Positions 10,750-23,966 of a stretch of 64,000 nt of DNA are shown one piece after another (position 1 is the first letter of the stretch; each line of letters begins with the position of its first letter). The notes beneath the pieces were generated by a model. The model worked only from the letters and a program-made list of their open reading frames with translations, had not been told where the DNA came from and made no database searches. Source of the DNA: Rhyacophila brunnea (taxonomy: Eukaryota; Arthropoda; Insecta; Trichoptera; Rhyacophilidae); contig JAGYXB010000509.1 in NCBI GenBank assembly GCA_022495005.1, forward strand, positions 1,550,001-1,614,000. The letters run 5' to 3'. Made by a program: the position numbers and the translations under genes.

Positions 10750-13261
10750 AAAGTTAATTTAAATTAAATTGTTGTCTGTATTATACCAACATAATATGCA
10801 TTACAGTTGGTTATTCAATATTTTAAGACTTTCGGTTTGTGCTTCTTAAGTTGTATACCCTAAAAGTTTCAAAACATTGGTTCATTGGGACTAGCTTTTT
10901 CATTTTTATCTTATTAATCTGTTTTGTGGTTAATGCTAATGTAGTTGGTAGATTCCTCATATTATTATTTTTTTCTTGCAATTAACTACCTTTATGATTT
11001 GAAGCTGTTGAAACATTTGAAATTTAAAGCATCATTATCAATGATTTATTCTGAAATCAATGGTAAGTTAACATTCGGCCGCAAAGTGTTGGCTACGCCA
11101 CACGGTAGTTTGGGTTCGAATCGGCGCGATGGCTTTTGCGCCGCGGAGCGTTGAGATCTCCTGCTCGCATCTTCACGGTCGCGCTTCAGAAGTTCAGAAG
11201 AGCTCTTCACTCCTTACATTACTTACTTACGTCTCTTTCCTCAAAGTTCGCGTGGAGCTTTAACTAGGCTGTCGAAAGAGGTCGCTGGCATTGGTCAGAT
11301 ATTAGAAAACTGAAATTGAAAACAAAAAATGAATACAATTTCATATATAAAATATTGTTATTTACAATAAATTTGAAGTAAATAAAAAAAAAATCAGCTT
11401 TTCTCAACGGGGCTTCCGTGTAACTCTAGGGGGCAGTGAACAGTGTCAGGGGCTCCACGAGGATTCGCATAAACTGTTTGGTATTTTGAATTACCTTTAC
11501 TGAATGTCGTGCGATAGATGTACCAACATAGCGAAAGTTTTACTTCCGAGAATAAATTTTATAGCAATAATGGATGAAGCAATTTAAACGTTTTCCCGGA
11601 AGTGTTATTTTTGAAGATAAGGTAGACTGGCTCTCATGTAAAGATTTAATGTACCTAGATATGTTTTGAGGATCAATGTCTTCGATAAAATATCAAATCT
11701 CTTATTATGAACGCCCTTAATTCGTAATTTGTTATGTACCAACACAATATTTTTTTTTAAGAAATAAATAAATAGATCTTGATTGTACTTGTATAATTAC
11801 AACACACACTCGTTTGTGAATAGAAGCTTCAATTCATGCTGCTTCTACGTAAAAGCGGTCTATGCACTTTGAGAGAGAACATAGCCGTAAAGGGGTTCAA
11901 GCGTCGCGGCCAACTCTGTCTTACCCTGTAGCGTTGCTACAAGAATACCCTACGTACACGATGCAGATTTAACATGGCAAAATGTGAAAAAAAAAAACGA
12001 TTCTAAACCGACTAAAATGGCGTTACCTTTATCATGTTATATGCTCCGAAGCTGGAAGCGTGAAACATGTACATACGTACATGTATGTACAAAAACACTA
12101 TTTATAAAATGAAGCGTATGCACTATGGAACTTATATTTTGTGAATAACATAGGTTTTATGAGTTTATTGGACAAGTTTATCCAGAGTGTTGTTATTGTT
12201 ATTGATTGTGTCCATGACTTGAGTCAAATTATACAAATTGATTGATATAAAAACGAAGTATAACGCTCGCCCAGACGCAGGAGTCGATTGCGCGACCCAT
12301 TAAACAAGAAACAAGCATTCTGGCCTGTGTTAAATAATTATTGCAAACTGATAAATTGAATGATTTATTTTGACAATAAATTAAAAAACTTTCACTGAGA
12401 CGAAAATCTATGAAACCAGAAACTAAATACAATATTAATTGTACCTAAGTACCTATTACTTATGAATTAAATATATATTTAAAATTTATATTATTAAGTA
12501 GGTAGGTAAGTACTTAATTATACTGGTGTTCATGAATTATGGAAAGCAATAATTTAAACCGTGTTTTTTATGAGCGGAAATATTATTATTCAGATAGGCA
12601 GAGCAATAAAATTTATACACACATCGGCATATTGTATATAATGTTATTTAAAATTTATTATATTTTATCGAAAAAAAATATTATTACAATATTGATATTT
12701 GAAGAAAATGTCATTCAAAATAATCTCGAATGTAAGTAATTTGTAAAATCAATTAAGTGACTTCAATTTGGTGTGAAGAGTGGGTGTTTAAGGTATAATA
12801 CCTCACTTATATATTTTCCTACAAAAACATATAATGTCATGTTACTATCAGTCATATTCTCCTAACGAGAACAAAGATATATTGCATTTTAATTGAATGT
12901 AAAATTGTTTCCAATCCAGTCCGTATCATAATCACACTGTATTGTGTTAGAGTTAGAATATTTTGATGGTATACCTACATTGAATTACAAATTAATTCAC
13001 TTATAATAGTGTCTAAAATTGTGTAAAACATTAAGTATCAAAACGACACAATGTAAGAGTTTTTGTTTGTTTTCATTACAGCTTAGTATTTACACTGTGT
13101 CTATTTATAATGAGTTACTTATATAATTTTTCCGACCATGTCCGATCCTAATAGAATCATATGGGCCTCCACAGAGTTAAGATTTATATTAACAGATTTT
13201 GTTTTTACGAGACATTGATGTCAGCCACTTGCTCAATCTATTAGGTCCATACCCTGACTCG
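10750..13261. other. Non-coding stretch with minor oddities
   Basis: No gene recognised. Bases 11078-11215 are GC-richer ('gggttcgaatcggcgcg' resembles a B box but lacks a tRNA body). Bases 11920-11960 share a short 'ccctgtagcgttgctacaag' string with the antisense LINE tail at 32165-32345. A palindromic 'catgtacatacgtacatg' occurs near 12067. The remainder is AT-rich. Confidence 0.35.
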
Positions 13262-13364
13262 CACTCAAATTGAAAAACAATATTTATACTTGCCAGACCC
13301 AGGATTCCAACCTGGAAACCACGGCGTGATATTCCAACGCTTAAGCCGCGCGGCCACCGTGGGT
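13262..13364 (-). repeat. tRNA-derived SINE (S2), copy 1
   Basis: The minus strand reads cccacggtggccgcgcggct, then 'taagcgttggaatatcacgccgtgg', then a B-box-like GGTTGGAATCC. The size and box spacing fit a tRNA-like head, followed by an AT-rich tail to the left. It resembles 14107-14178. It lacks a clean cloverleaf, so it is a SINE or tRNA-like repeat and not a tRNA gene. Confidence 0.55.
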
Positions 13365-14106
13365 GTTGCTGATGTATTTACTTACATACTATATAGTAGC
13401 AAAGAGTGATTTTCGGAAGTAGGTATGCTATGTGGATTATAGTGCATATGTGGGTAGGTACTTAAAGTCACATCTCCGGGACTGTAAGAAGATAACAATG
13501 ATATATAATGATAAATAATTTATAATTATTTGCCTCAAGGATAATAATGAAAAGTACCTACCTATTAAAATTTTTACATGTCACCAGCTTTACACAATGA
13601 TATACTCCGAATCGACCATTGTTTTCATAATTTAGATTTTTTAAAAATTAACTCTACAATCTAGACTACCTCATGAAAAAGTATAGTAACATCTATCGAC
13701 AGAAAAAAGAACTATCGATCTCAGTTGATATCAAACCTTCTGATCAAGCAGTTCACAAATAATTTCTCAATCTAATAATCGTTCCTCGCATACTATGTTT
13801 GTCCGCAATAAAACTACCAAAATCATAAAGTCATACTTACTATCACATTTTAATAATATTTAAATATACATGAAGTAATAAATAACCATAAAATAGTTCT
13901 GTGTTTATTAATCAAATATAATATATCCATATAAAAACTAAACGTAGTACTTGGATGTAATACCGAATTAATGTATAATTAAAATAACGAACAACTACAA
14001 TGTTTCTTAATAGATATTTTTTGTACGAGAAATTTATATTGTTCAACATATCAGATCCACACTCTGGGTTCAAAAACACACTGAAAAATAACATGTGATT
14101 TTTTTT

Positions 14107-14178
14107 CAGACCCGGGATTTGAACCCGGAACCCACGATATTATAAGTCTGGTGCGTAGCCTCTTGGACATCGTGGGCG
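14107..14178 (-). repeat. tRNA-derived SINE (S2), copy 2
   Basis: The minus strand reads gcccacgatgtccaagaggc, an anticodon-like region, then a canonical B box GGTTCAAATCC, followed at once by a T-rich/A-rich tail. The A-box side matches the copy at 13262-13364. It is the cleaner B box of the pair. Confidence 0.6.
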
Positions 14179-14729
14179 TTTATTTAATATAATACAACAA
14201 AAATATAATATCAGAAAATAATGCACGAGGCGTATAAAAACTGTTTTAGCTAAATCACACGAAATATTATTCTCAATACTGATTTCATGTCGTATACTTT
14301 ACAAAACTTTACATCTTTACAAAAAAAATATTATTTGTTTATGATAAGTGTTTCCAAAGATAGTGGTAGAGTACGGATGGTTTTTGAGATTAGAAGTGAG
14401 GGTGAAGGGGAATGCGACCTTCCACATGTTGAAAAATACCCACCATTATGTAATCAGCCGCAATCTAATTTGGACTGAGTTTATATTATTTTGACTCCCT
14501 CAGTGAATGTTTCATCAATAAAAGTATCAGATTAAAAACTTTTACGTATCATAATAAGTATCAATAATTATCTACCTACGTCGACAATTTATTCCAATGT
14601 GAGGTGCATTCTTTCATCGATTTCTTGTTGAGTAGGCACACATAAAAACAAGAAACGAGTCAATACTTACAGAAATCGATTACCTAATTATTTCCATACG
14701 ATACCGAGTATTGATATCTTTTCTTTTAC

Positions 14730-15021
14730 CATGGCCTCCACATCCCGAAGGAACCCCTCATGCCTCGATCTTTGGAAGGTTAAGGGCAGTGTGCTACACG
14801 TGAATTATCATTTAAATATATCAATCATGATATTACATTAAATTACATCATACAACCACATATTTTAAAATTTTAATATACTTAAAGAAAAATGCACCGC
14901 CGGCGACTTTTATTACTATTAGAGAAAAATTGCGATATGTGTTTATCTCACTTAGCTGACCAATCCGTCACGCCGGACTCTCAGCTTAGAGCCCTGTCAG
15001 CTCTCTCTTGTGGGGACCATG
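14730..15021 (-). repeat. CATGGCCCCCACA MITE, degraded copy
   Basis: The copy begins catggcctccacatcc and ends 'ttgtggggaccatg', the inverted termini of the family at 31510, 32685 and 58038. Internal blocks 'gcagtgtg', 'ctattagag', 'gtgtttatctcactta' and 'gagccctgtcag' match the 58038 copy in order and orientation. It is about 100 bp shorter and more diverged, with no matching target duplication left. Confidence 0.7.
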
Positions 15022-15069
15022 GTTTAGCTAATCATAAACACCGATGCCCCAAATATCTGCTGAAACCAG

Positions 15070-16021
15070 AAACGAATTTTTGAAGGTTCCTGTTATTGTA
15101 TCTACCACATAATCGATAAATAAGATGCAAAATGCGAAAGCTAGTCGCCATAGACCAAGACTTTAAAGCTATTTTTGGTTTAAGACAATTATGGGCAGGC
15201 CATAAAATGTAACTATTGAAAATAACATACTTACTATTCTTTAACACTTTCTTGTTTCAGTTTATCCCATATATCTTCACATTTGAGAATTGTACCTTCT
15301 TACACCCACTCACCTTATTTTTGTATTACCTGCGCACAAACCATATAAAAAGGTAAAGGACGTTAGTGTTAGGTGTACCTATATAACGCAGAAATTACAC
15401 CATAATACACCAATCTAATAACAACATAATCACCAGCAAGTAACATAAGAGAAAATAGAAAAGAAAAACAGATACAAACGTAGCTTATTAAATGTAGATA
15501 CTTAAATTAACAAGTGGGATTTCACTGCAGATTATGATATCTCTCATCAAAAAACATTAAATAAATCGGGGTTATAAAAGCTTTGAATTCCATTCAAAAG
15601 CTAAAACCAAAAATATAAAAGAGTATACTGTGTGCTTGTATGTTATGTAGGTATACTGTTTTGTTATTATATTCATGTAATTTTTTCCGTTGAGCTTTTA
15701 ATGTAAAAGCTCCATCGATTGTGGCGCGTTATTAATTCAATCAGAATTAATTGTTATCGCTCGGAGCTTAGTTCATATTATTTTAACGCTGTAACGATAT
15801 CCGCTGTCAATAAAAGCGATACGATTATCAGATTGGCTGTAAACTGAAGGCTATTTATCTACCTTAAAAGGTGTTAATTATGATTAAAGAGTAAAAGCTA
15901 TTTTGCGAATCGAAGTGTTGATTTTTATTAGATTTACGATATTGCTAACTATTATTAGATTTATACTATATTTATTCTACTTCCGTTTTTTGTTTGAGAA
16001 ATTTCAGAATGGTGCACGTTT
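15070..16021. other. Non-coding AT-rich stretch
   Basis: No gene or element recognised. Confidence 0.35.
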
Positions 16022-16575
16022 TTATTTCAATTTTCAATTTATTTATTTTACATATTGTAGACATTACAAATTATAAGTTTAATACGTTCACAACATGACA
16101 TTTAGAAACAAAGAAATATTATTAAAACAGTTTTATGTGCAAAACACAAGAGATAGATCAGTATTAAGTTATTCTACAGTATAAATGTGTAAATACAAAA
16201 AATATTAAGTATATAGGTACAAGGAAGTACACCGGATGAGTTAAGCAGACCCTATTTTAGGAATTTAAAAAAACAACGTCCACCTAAATTCACCCTCACG
16301 TAAGTGGAATATATCAATATCCGAAGCGATTTCATTAAACATGGTTATTGCCCTCCCAATTGGCATTACTAATGGCAGGTTAGTTCTGCACCGTGGGAGA
16401 ACAAACAACGGATGCCCTCGATTCCTAAGGTAATTATCAGAGACACACAAGCCAACACCACCAAGAATGGCAGAGTTCACATTTACGCCGCGCATAAGTC
16501 TGAAAAAATATGTAGCTAAATAAAGATCCCTTCTAAATTTTAAGCTACAGTATGTAAGCATCCTTAAGAGAAAAT
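16022..16575 (-). pseudogene. LINE (Jockey-like) C-terminal fragment and 3' UTR
   Basis: On the minus strand a 98-codon frame (16561-16265) contains FRRDLYLATYFFRLMRG, then LRNRGHPLFVLPRCRTN, then AITMFNEIASDIDIF. This is the extreme C-terminus of Jockey/CR1-type LINE reverse transcriptases ('R.dL..l.fff.l..g ... Rtn ... fN'). Downstream (16260 to about 16022) is a 3' UTR that reappears at 17046-17240. It is 5'-truncated, as usual for LINEs. The palm domain is absent. Confidence 0.75.
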
Positions 16576-17045
16576 CAGTCGGATAGAGCCACGGATAATA
16601 TCCTTACAGCCGAAAGTAAAGGAGTCTTAAAAATTTCGGTAGGTGTAGGGGTCGGGAACCAGTAACCCGCGAACGACACGCGAATCGTTATGGTTCATCA
16701 TACTAAAACAACGTGCGACCCATATCTTGAATTATTTTAATAATAAATTTTATATGAATACGAAATTGTTAATTGAAAAATTGTAAAATTGAATTTACAT
16801 ACATGTGTAAACAGGTATTTTATGATTACATTTTGGGAATAATACATTTCCTTCTCGACTTACTGATGAATATCTGCATTCATATAACTTTCACTTTAGT
16901 GTTGCATACATAAATAAGACAACCAGTGAAATGATATGTAAAGTATATATTGCTATTAAATTGTACATTATTTGATAATACATTGATTGACAATACATTT
17001 GATTACACTCAATAATATTATATTTTTATTCCGTTTCGTTTTTGT

Positions 17046-17240
17046 AATACATCTTAATTTATTTATTTATTTAAGAATACAAAATATTGTGGACATAACA
17101 AATCTAAATTCAAGACGTACACGACATGAGATTTTCATTATAACAAATATTGCAATATAGAATATAATAATAATAATAACACAAAAACAAATTAAATCAA
17201 AACATACTTAAGTACAATTTAATATGGAGAAATAAAATTA
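17046..17240 (-). repeat. LINE 3'-UTR fragment
   Basis: This resembles 16030-16200: 'ttgtggacataacaaat' matches 'ttgtagacattacaaat', and 'acgacatgagattttc' matches 'acaacatgacatttag'. Its minus-strand 3' end is a (TAAA)n run, the simple-repeat tail of some LINEs. It looks like a severely 5'-truncated insertion of the same LINE. Confidence 0.6.
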
Positions 17241-17419
17241 TTTGTTTTCATTGAATTAAGAATATGTACATATTACCTACAAATGTGTTGGTTTTTTTTT
17301 AAAAACAAACCGTAATCGATTAAAAATATTCTTCTATCTATAAAATATCAAAAATGATGTATGGTTTAATGGCATAATTTTATATATTTTAAAGATAAAC
17401 ATATTTTTTTTACTATTAC

Positions 17420-18413
17420 CTGCTATGGCTTGGATTAGGCAGTATTTAATTTAATTTTAAAAACTAACAAACACTATCTACCTACACATAGTAGTCTTAG
17501 TTCAATTAAAACAAATATGTTTGACTGACAAAGTTTAGTGTGCACTGTGTATGTCAAATCTTAACAGCCTAGCTCAGTGGTTCTTAACCTTTTCGAAGTC
17601 ACTGTGTACTTTTGATCATAAGAAAAAATTGCGGTGCACCAAAATCAAACGGTCAGAAAAAAGCAAAATATGCGGAATTTTAATACAAATTAAACAGATT
17701 ACATAACAGTCAACATAAAAAAATATTAAAGAAAAGATATATACATTTATGGAAAAACTGTAACTAAAATTACCCTTAACATCATAGAATTTATTTGATG
17801 TGGAAATCAATTAATGTGATATTTGGGCTTGTCGGATTTTACAGTTTTCAGAAATATTAGGTCGAATATTTGTAAGTCTTTCTCGTTTATTAGTTTTTAT
17901 ATTAGTTATTGTTGAGAAACCGGGTTCACACAAATATGATGTTAACAACTATAACAAGATATAGAGAGCTGGATAGGTATTCGTCTTGGACAGAAATCCA
18001 AGATTCCTCCATAGTTATTTCAGAAAATTTAATTATTAGAGTACGATCCGTTGACAAGGTGACCAATTTATTCTTCTTCTTCTTCTTCTTGGTTCGAAAA
18101 TTCGCAACTCGATGTCGTCGACTCGATCAGTCGTAACAAATAGATTTCGTATCCAGTTATAATTTTCTATATTTACGGAAGGAAAGCAGAATCTTTTCTT
18201 CCAATAAAGTTAAATATTCTGTTATTGTGGAAATAATTTCGTGCGATCAATTCGACAAAATCGAAATCACATTAGATCTTTTGACGGCTTTCATAATTTC
18301 GCGAAGGACTTTTTCGCGGATTTTTCTGCTCTTATCTTTTTTTCCGCGGTGCACTTGCAACAAGCTAGCGGTGCACCGGTTAAGAACCACTCGCCTAGCT
18401 CAACCCTTCGCCA
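17420..18413. repeat. Older repeat interrupted by a hAT element
   Basis: The stretch 17425-17574 plus 18393-18413 reads continuously like 3640-3811: 'ggcttgg.ttaggcag', 'cttagttcaat.aaaacaaata', 'aagtttagtgtgcact', 'aatcttaacagcc' and 'acccttcgcca'. It ends CCACTG, the hAT-like terminus seen in reduced form at 3811. A younger hAT element separates the two pieces, so the empty site can be read directly. Confidence 0.7.
17575..18392. mobile_element. hAT element, nonautonomous (818 bp)
   Basis: It starts CAGTGGTTCTTAACC and ends GGTTAAGAACCACTC, giving 14-bp perfect TIRs apart from the outermost base. The 8-bp target duplication GCCTAGCT is perfect (17567-17574 and 18393-18400), the hAT signature. 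Inside are a (TTC)n run near 18072 and short AT-rich ORFs without transposase similarity. A second inner motif 'gcggtgcac' is inverted near both ends. Confidence 0.9.
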
Positions 18414-21300
18414 CTGATATTTATAACATCTACATATTGTTTAGGCTGGATATTATCACATTACAATATAACAGAATGTCTCAGAGGTTTCACCAATGAC
18501 CGTTCGTTGAATGTTCTATCATTTAATTCGAAAAATAATTAGTTTTAGATGACCGACGTAGGTTTTTCATGATAGTATTTTACGGGTAGGTATATTTTGC
18601 AGAGTTTTTAATCGGAAAGCTTTAATTTGCTGTTTAATCTGTTAATCTGTAGAAGCGAATGATGCCGATGGCTCAGTAGTTTTTAAAGTTGTCGATATTA
18701 GAATACGTTGATTTAGGTAAGAGAGGTGAACCGAGGTGAATTGAAACCCGCTCTATTTTAGAGTTCGTCTTCTTGATTCTGAGTTATGAAGAAAGGCACA
18801 TCATCCTGCAAAGTCTCGCTCTGCAGACGACAAGACGTACTCCGACCAAGCACGCGCGTGAGACGCCGCGGTTAACGAACCTTCTTACAGTTACCTCCGT
18901 GAGAAGGGAACTATTAATCATTTTTATTTCAAAACTGAGACTCCATACTCTATTATTTGTATTGCATTAGTAAAATGAGAGACTATAGTCTATGTTCTTG
19001 ATTCAAGTTACCCGTACAAAAGTCTTTTGATAATTATTCATTAATAAGTTTTCGACGAATGCACTTCATGGCTGATTATGTATGTTATAGAAAACATAAC
19101 AATATGACAAAGTTCTCCATGGTTTATTTAGTGATATCAATACGAGCTAAACACTATAGATATTTAGGTTCATAGTTTATACCTATAAGTATTAACATGC
19201 TAAAAATGGTGTGTAGGTAAGTAAGAAATATGTTTAAAAAAAGCGAGAAACATGTAAGAAATCTGTAAATTTTGAGTTTTGCTTTTCCACTTTTCATTTT
19301 AGAGAAATTATTTTGAAAGTACGAAAGCGTATCAAAATATAGGTAGGTACCAATAAACTTGTAGCTGTATTGTAAAATATTAAAATGCAAGTAACCAAAC
19401 ATATTATACTATTTAGGTAAATGCTACCGAACTTGGTTATTATTTTAGGGTATAGGGACTATTGATTAACTCAAACTATATTCACTCCCTTTTAGTTCTA
19501 AGATCATAACAATATGAATAGGTAAACAAGTTCTGTTGATAAGAAAGAGACATCGAAGTAGGTATGTGAATATAAAATAACTATACCTACAATTTTTTTA
19601 CAAAACAATTTTTTTCTTGTTAACCAAGGAAACAGTTCAAACGTCCAATCCTCTTCTGTTTTTCTTATTGTTAACAATAATAATGCGTTATTATTCCTAT
19701 GACAAAATCTTGATATTAATCATAGCGTATTGTCAAAGAAAAGATAGTGTATAGGTATAGTATAAGCTAATTATTTTAAAAGAATTTATGGATTTCTGAT
19801 TATTTGATTCTCAAAATATGGCCTCGTGAGTCAACGGAGAGTCTCCTGCCGTAAGAAATTTACCAAATATATCTATTGGTATATATCTTAATTTCAGGAT
19901 TAAAAAAAACACTTATTAATTGTTAATATTGTAGGTGCTGCATTATTCAGGAATCAAAAAAAAAATCAATTAACGAGTTGACTTGGCTTTACACTTTTAT
20001 AACTTTTATTAAAAATTCTAAATGAGAAACTTTAATTTGTAATTATTTAAAAAAATTAATTGTTATAAAACACAAAGTGGCAATGTAATTAATACACAAA
20101 AATTCCCTTGTAATGTCATAATGATTATTCAATATACAGTCAGCAGGTAAAGAGTGTTTTTTCAAGATGCTTGTGAATCGATCCGCGATTGTTTTTTTGT
20201 TTGCAGCTATAAATGAATTGTGTGAAGAACAACGATTTAATATCGGTCCTATCTATTCTTCAGTAGTTTCAAAGTGGCATTTCTCTCAATAATTATAAGT
20301 GGCTGGTCATGGTAAAAACAACCCCTCATATATTTCACGATATATTATGAAGTTTTACACTGCCTATCTACACGATCAAAGGTCACGGAACAATACCCTT
20401 TAGGTATATATCATAATATGTATAAACTAGATACAAACAAAAATTGAATCGATAACCGAATAGGCTATAAGCATGACGCTTCATTCGACTGTTTTGATGC
20501 CACGACGCCACTTCAAAGCGGGCAATTTTGTACTAATTTCAAACGGTTTTTTATTACTTTAGTTTCTTCTTTAAATGCGGGCTGTTGCTAAGCACTTATT
20601 GCGTTATGCATATATGGGTGACAATGAAATCGGCTCTTTGAATTGCTCCCAGTATGTGAACATTATCTAGTTCCTCCAGCTGTTTGTTCGGGACTATGCC
20701 GTTGATATAGATAGATTGATTATAGGATTACCAGTGACTTGAATTGCCATATTATACCCAATTCACCGGTCAGCTTCATATAGTTATTTATCATCTGCGC
20801 ATTATTTTTTTTAACGTATACTATATTATTATTAGTTTATCATATTATTTTTTACTCACAATTTGTTGTATTTATATCAATTAATATTGGCGGTTGCTAA
20901 GTATTTATTTGTTGTGCCATGAACCTCTGGGTGATGTAGTATTTATTATGCGCTATAACGCGCTACGGTACTTCTTCAAACAGTTCTCGTCAAAATTATG
21001 ATTTTTAACTTGGGAAACAAATCGAGAACTTAAATACGTATATTCATAACCAATAATCGAGGGTATTGTCTTAAAGTATTTGTTTGAAGGAGCTTGAATA
21101 AGTGGTTTATCATTCACACATGTCTTAGGTTAATACACTGACCACGAGACTAACTACAATGTTTTTGAACATAACATTATAAGATGGTGTAGGGGAGTAC
21201 AATAATATAGAATAATATAATATAATTAATCAACGAACGCTCTGGATTTTTTTACTTACTGCTGAGTGGTGTGTCCAATTTTTGGAGGCTAGCGTTGTGT
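18414..21300. other. Non-coding AT-rich stretch
   Basis: No gene recognised. Two imperfect blocks containing 'gttgctaag.a.ttatt' occur at about 20582 and 20893. The ORFs are AT-driven. Confidence 0.35.
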
Positions 21301-21629
21301 ATATATTTTGTCATATATTTGGGTTAGTCATATCTCACTCTCCGTGAATATGATTTACGAATATAATGACTCACCGACAGTTGTGTAACATTCAGTTCTA
21401 TTTGGTGCAACTGTCGGTCGAGCAATCCTCTCTCTTCGAATGTTTCAAATAATACTGTAGCGTTATTATAATGTTCAACTATTTTACGAGCGATTCCTTC
21501 AATATGACGTGCCGCGGTCGGTGGCTAATGCCACGGAGCAGCGACGGGGGATGGTAAATAGAAACGTCTGCTCCTATTGCCATTTTAATTTTATTATATA
21601 CACATATTTACTTCAAGAGGATTGAATTC

Positions 21630-22747
21630 ACAGAACAGACAATAAATAGAATACCAATAGGCTATATTCAATACGCCGCATGGTGAAGCAGGCTTTTGAA
21701 TGTGTGAGTGTCCTACGAAAATGAAGCACGCATTATGCACGTGCAATAGTGTGTGTAATACACCAACATTAAAGGAGCGTAAATGCATAAACTGAGAGCA
21801 GTTTTCAGTATTCCACGTTAAACGAATTCTAGACATGTGTGTCAGTTTAACCCGGATTCATCCTTACTCGAGTCGGTTACCTGCCATCGCCTTACCCGTT
21901 GTGTATTTCAGTTCCCATTATTTTTGAGTTCCCTGATTGAATTACTTACGAATACAGTGACGTCCTGTGAGGGTAGGCAGATTGAGCGTCTCTTGGGGGC
22001 GGAAGTTACTCGAAGGGTGGTATATCGAGGAGAATCATTTGATTGTATAGATAATAGCTACTTAAATTTAATAACAACGAAGATATCTTTCCATTAAAAA
22101 AATCAGTGGCTGGAAAAAAATGTATTAATTAATATAAAAGTTTTAACAGGACTGTAATTTTTTTGTCGTGTTCGCGAGCTCTAGTTTACTTATATTGCAC
22201 TTCGACAATTTTGTTAGTATCTAATGTATCCATACAACAGATTTCTTTGATATTGGAGTCATGAAAGGATGATAAAAATACTGTATAAAAGAGGGGCGGC
22301 ATTTTGGCGCTACCTAGGAGCGGCATTTTGTCTAGGGACGTCACTGTACGAATAAAAAGGTTTTTCTTTATGTGTGGTAGGTACCTATAGCTAAATCTAA
22401 GGTAGAGTTAAATTAGTGTAACAAAACAGTGTCATGACCAGGAAAAACAGAATTAATGGGAACTGAAATACCTAACGAGTGTGGAGTAATAGGCAACCGA
22501 TATCGAGTGTGAAAGAATATGGAATAAACTTAAACACGTGTCAAGAATAACGTCATTTTAAGCTTGTCCTTGATTCTGACGCTCATTCAATATTAGTGTA
22601 TTATTGAAGGCTGCAACACACACTATTGCACTCTATAATGTGTGGTTCATTTTCGTAAGACACTCACACATTCAAAACCCTGCTTCAAAATGTAGTGTAT
22701 TGGGGTATAGCCAATCTAAATTCTATTTATTAATCTGTTCTGTGGTC
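21630..22747. repeat. Large foldback element
   Basis: The left arm (about 21630-21927) and right arm (about 22449-22747) are inverted copies of roughly 300 bp. Shared strings include 'gttttgaatgtgtgagtgtc', 'tgcaatagtgtgtgt' and 'gtatttcagttcccatta' in the reverse sense. Removing the hAT MITE at 21955-22346 leaves a loop of only about 130 bp. No ORF with family similarity was seen. The arms are diverged, so it is not recent. Confidence 0.75.
21955..22346. mobile_element. CAGTGACGTCC hAT MITE, copy 1
   Basis: The termini are CAGTGACGTCC and GGGACGTCACTG. The 8-bp duplication TACGAATA flanks both sides exactly (21947-21954 and 22347-22354). Sub-terminal blocks 'gggggcgg.agttactcgaagg' and 'ggggcggcatttt' match copies at 23588 and 49522. 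It is noncoding and sits in the loop of the 21630-22747 foldback element. Confidence 0.9.
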
Positions 22748-22869
22748 ATGAGTCAGAGTCAGTCACACGAACGTCGACAGAAAATCATGACTTCCGAATA
22801 CTGTCGGAAGTTTACGATGAAACAATCAGAAAAGTGTCATAAAAATATACTTATACATATTTTATAACC

Positions 22870-23579
22870 ATTATGTTATTTAACATGTAATCATTTTTAA
22901 GACAGTATTCGTACAAAAATTCTTGTGTAAAAGTGTGTATTGTACATAGACATACCTATTTAATAAACTTCTTCATATTTTAAAAATGTAATCCAATCAA
23001 AATTAACGAAATACATATCTACATTTAAATACGAACCACAGGTGAAGATGTAAGTATTTTCGTTAAAACTGCAATAATGAAATAATTCGTTTTGTTTATA
23101 GTTCGTATTTGGCAATAAACAGAAAAACTTTGAGTTTTTTTGCTGTAGAGATTTGTACATTTTTAATGAGTTTACAGAAAATAAAATTAAATCTTTGGTT
23201 AAAAATTCTGTGGTTACTTCAATTAGTTAATTTACAGCGGGAAATATTTATAACTAATTCGTTAGATTAATGTCACTGATAGCTTTCAAAATCAATAAAA
23301 TGAATAACTGTTGCCACCGCGTCATTAATCTTGTTTTATAGATTTAATATCTTGTTTTTGAATTGAAAATCGGAAATACATTTATTGCCATTTCCACTAG
23401 GAATAATTAAAATATATTTTTAATTTCTTCAATGTTCATTTATTGCGTTTTATTTTCCACTCATAAAATAACTACAACGTTGGTAGCTACACTTATTTAC
23501 ACTCATAAATCTTCGTAAAAATAATTAAAGCTATTTTTTTCTCTATCGATTGATTTTAGATTTCTCCGGGTCTTGGTTT
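22870..23579. other. Non-coding AT-rich stretch
   Basis: No gene or mobile-element terminus recognised. Confidence 0.35.
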
Positions 23580-23587
23580 TATTTAGC

Positions 23588-23966
23588 CAGTGACGTCCCG
23601 TGGGGGTAGGATGATTGAGCGTCGCTTGGGGGCGGCAGTTACTCGAAGGGCGGCAAATCGAGGAGAATCGTAGTATAGTAAGGAGAATAATAGTATAGTA
23701 AAATTGTGTGAAAATAATAATTCTGTGTACCTATTGCTAAATGGTACAAACCAAATGTGTCAGAAGTATCAACCAAATAGAATCTCAGACTCTTGTGAAT
23801 TCGCTTTTTATGTCTAAATTTAATTATGTTTGTTTTATTGATAAATGTAGGTATATTTTGTTGGTAATGTATCCATACGACACATTTCTTGGATATTAGT
23901 GTCATGAAAGGATGATAAAAAATACTATATAAAAATGGGGCGGCATTTTTTCTCGGGATGTCACTG
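23588..23966. mobile_element. CAGTGACGTCC hAT MITE, copy 2
   Basis: Same family and orientation as 21955-22346. It has terminal CAGTGACGTCCC/GGGATGTCACTG and a perfect 8-bp duplication TATTTAGC (23580-23587 and 23967-23974). It is 379 bp long. A 112-codon minus-strand ORF spans it but is a repeat artefact. Confidence 0.92.

Noticed and set aside
11920..11960. Possible LINE fragment sharing 'ccctgtagcg.tgctacaag' with 32290-32330
   Set aside because: The shared string is about 25 bp, and no longer protein similarity could be followed.
16646..16720. Sequence like a hAT terminus (aggggtcgggaacc)
   Set aside because: No partner end or duplication found downstream.
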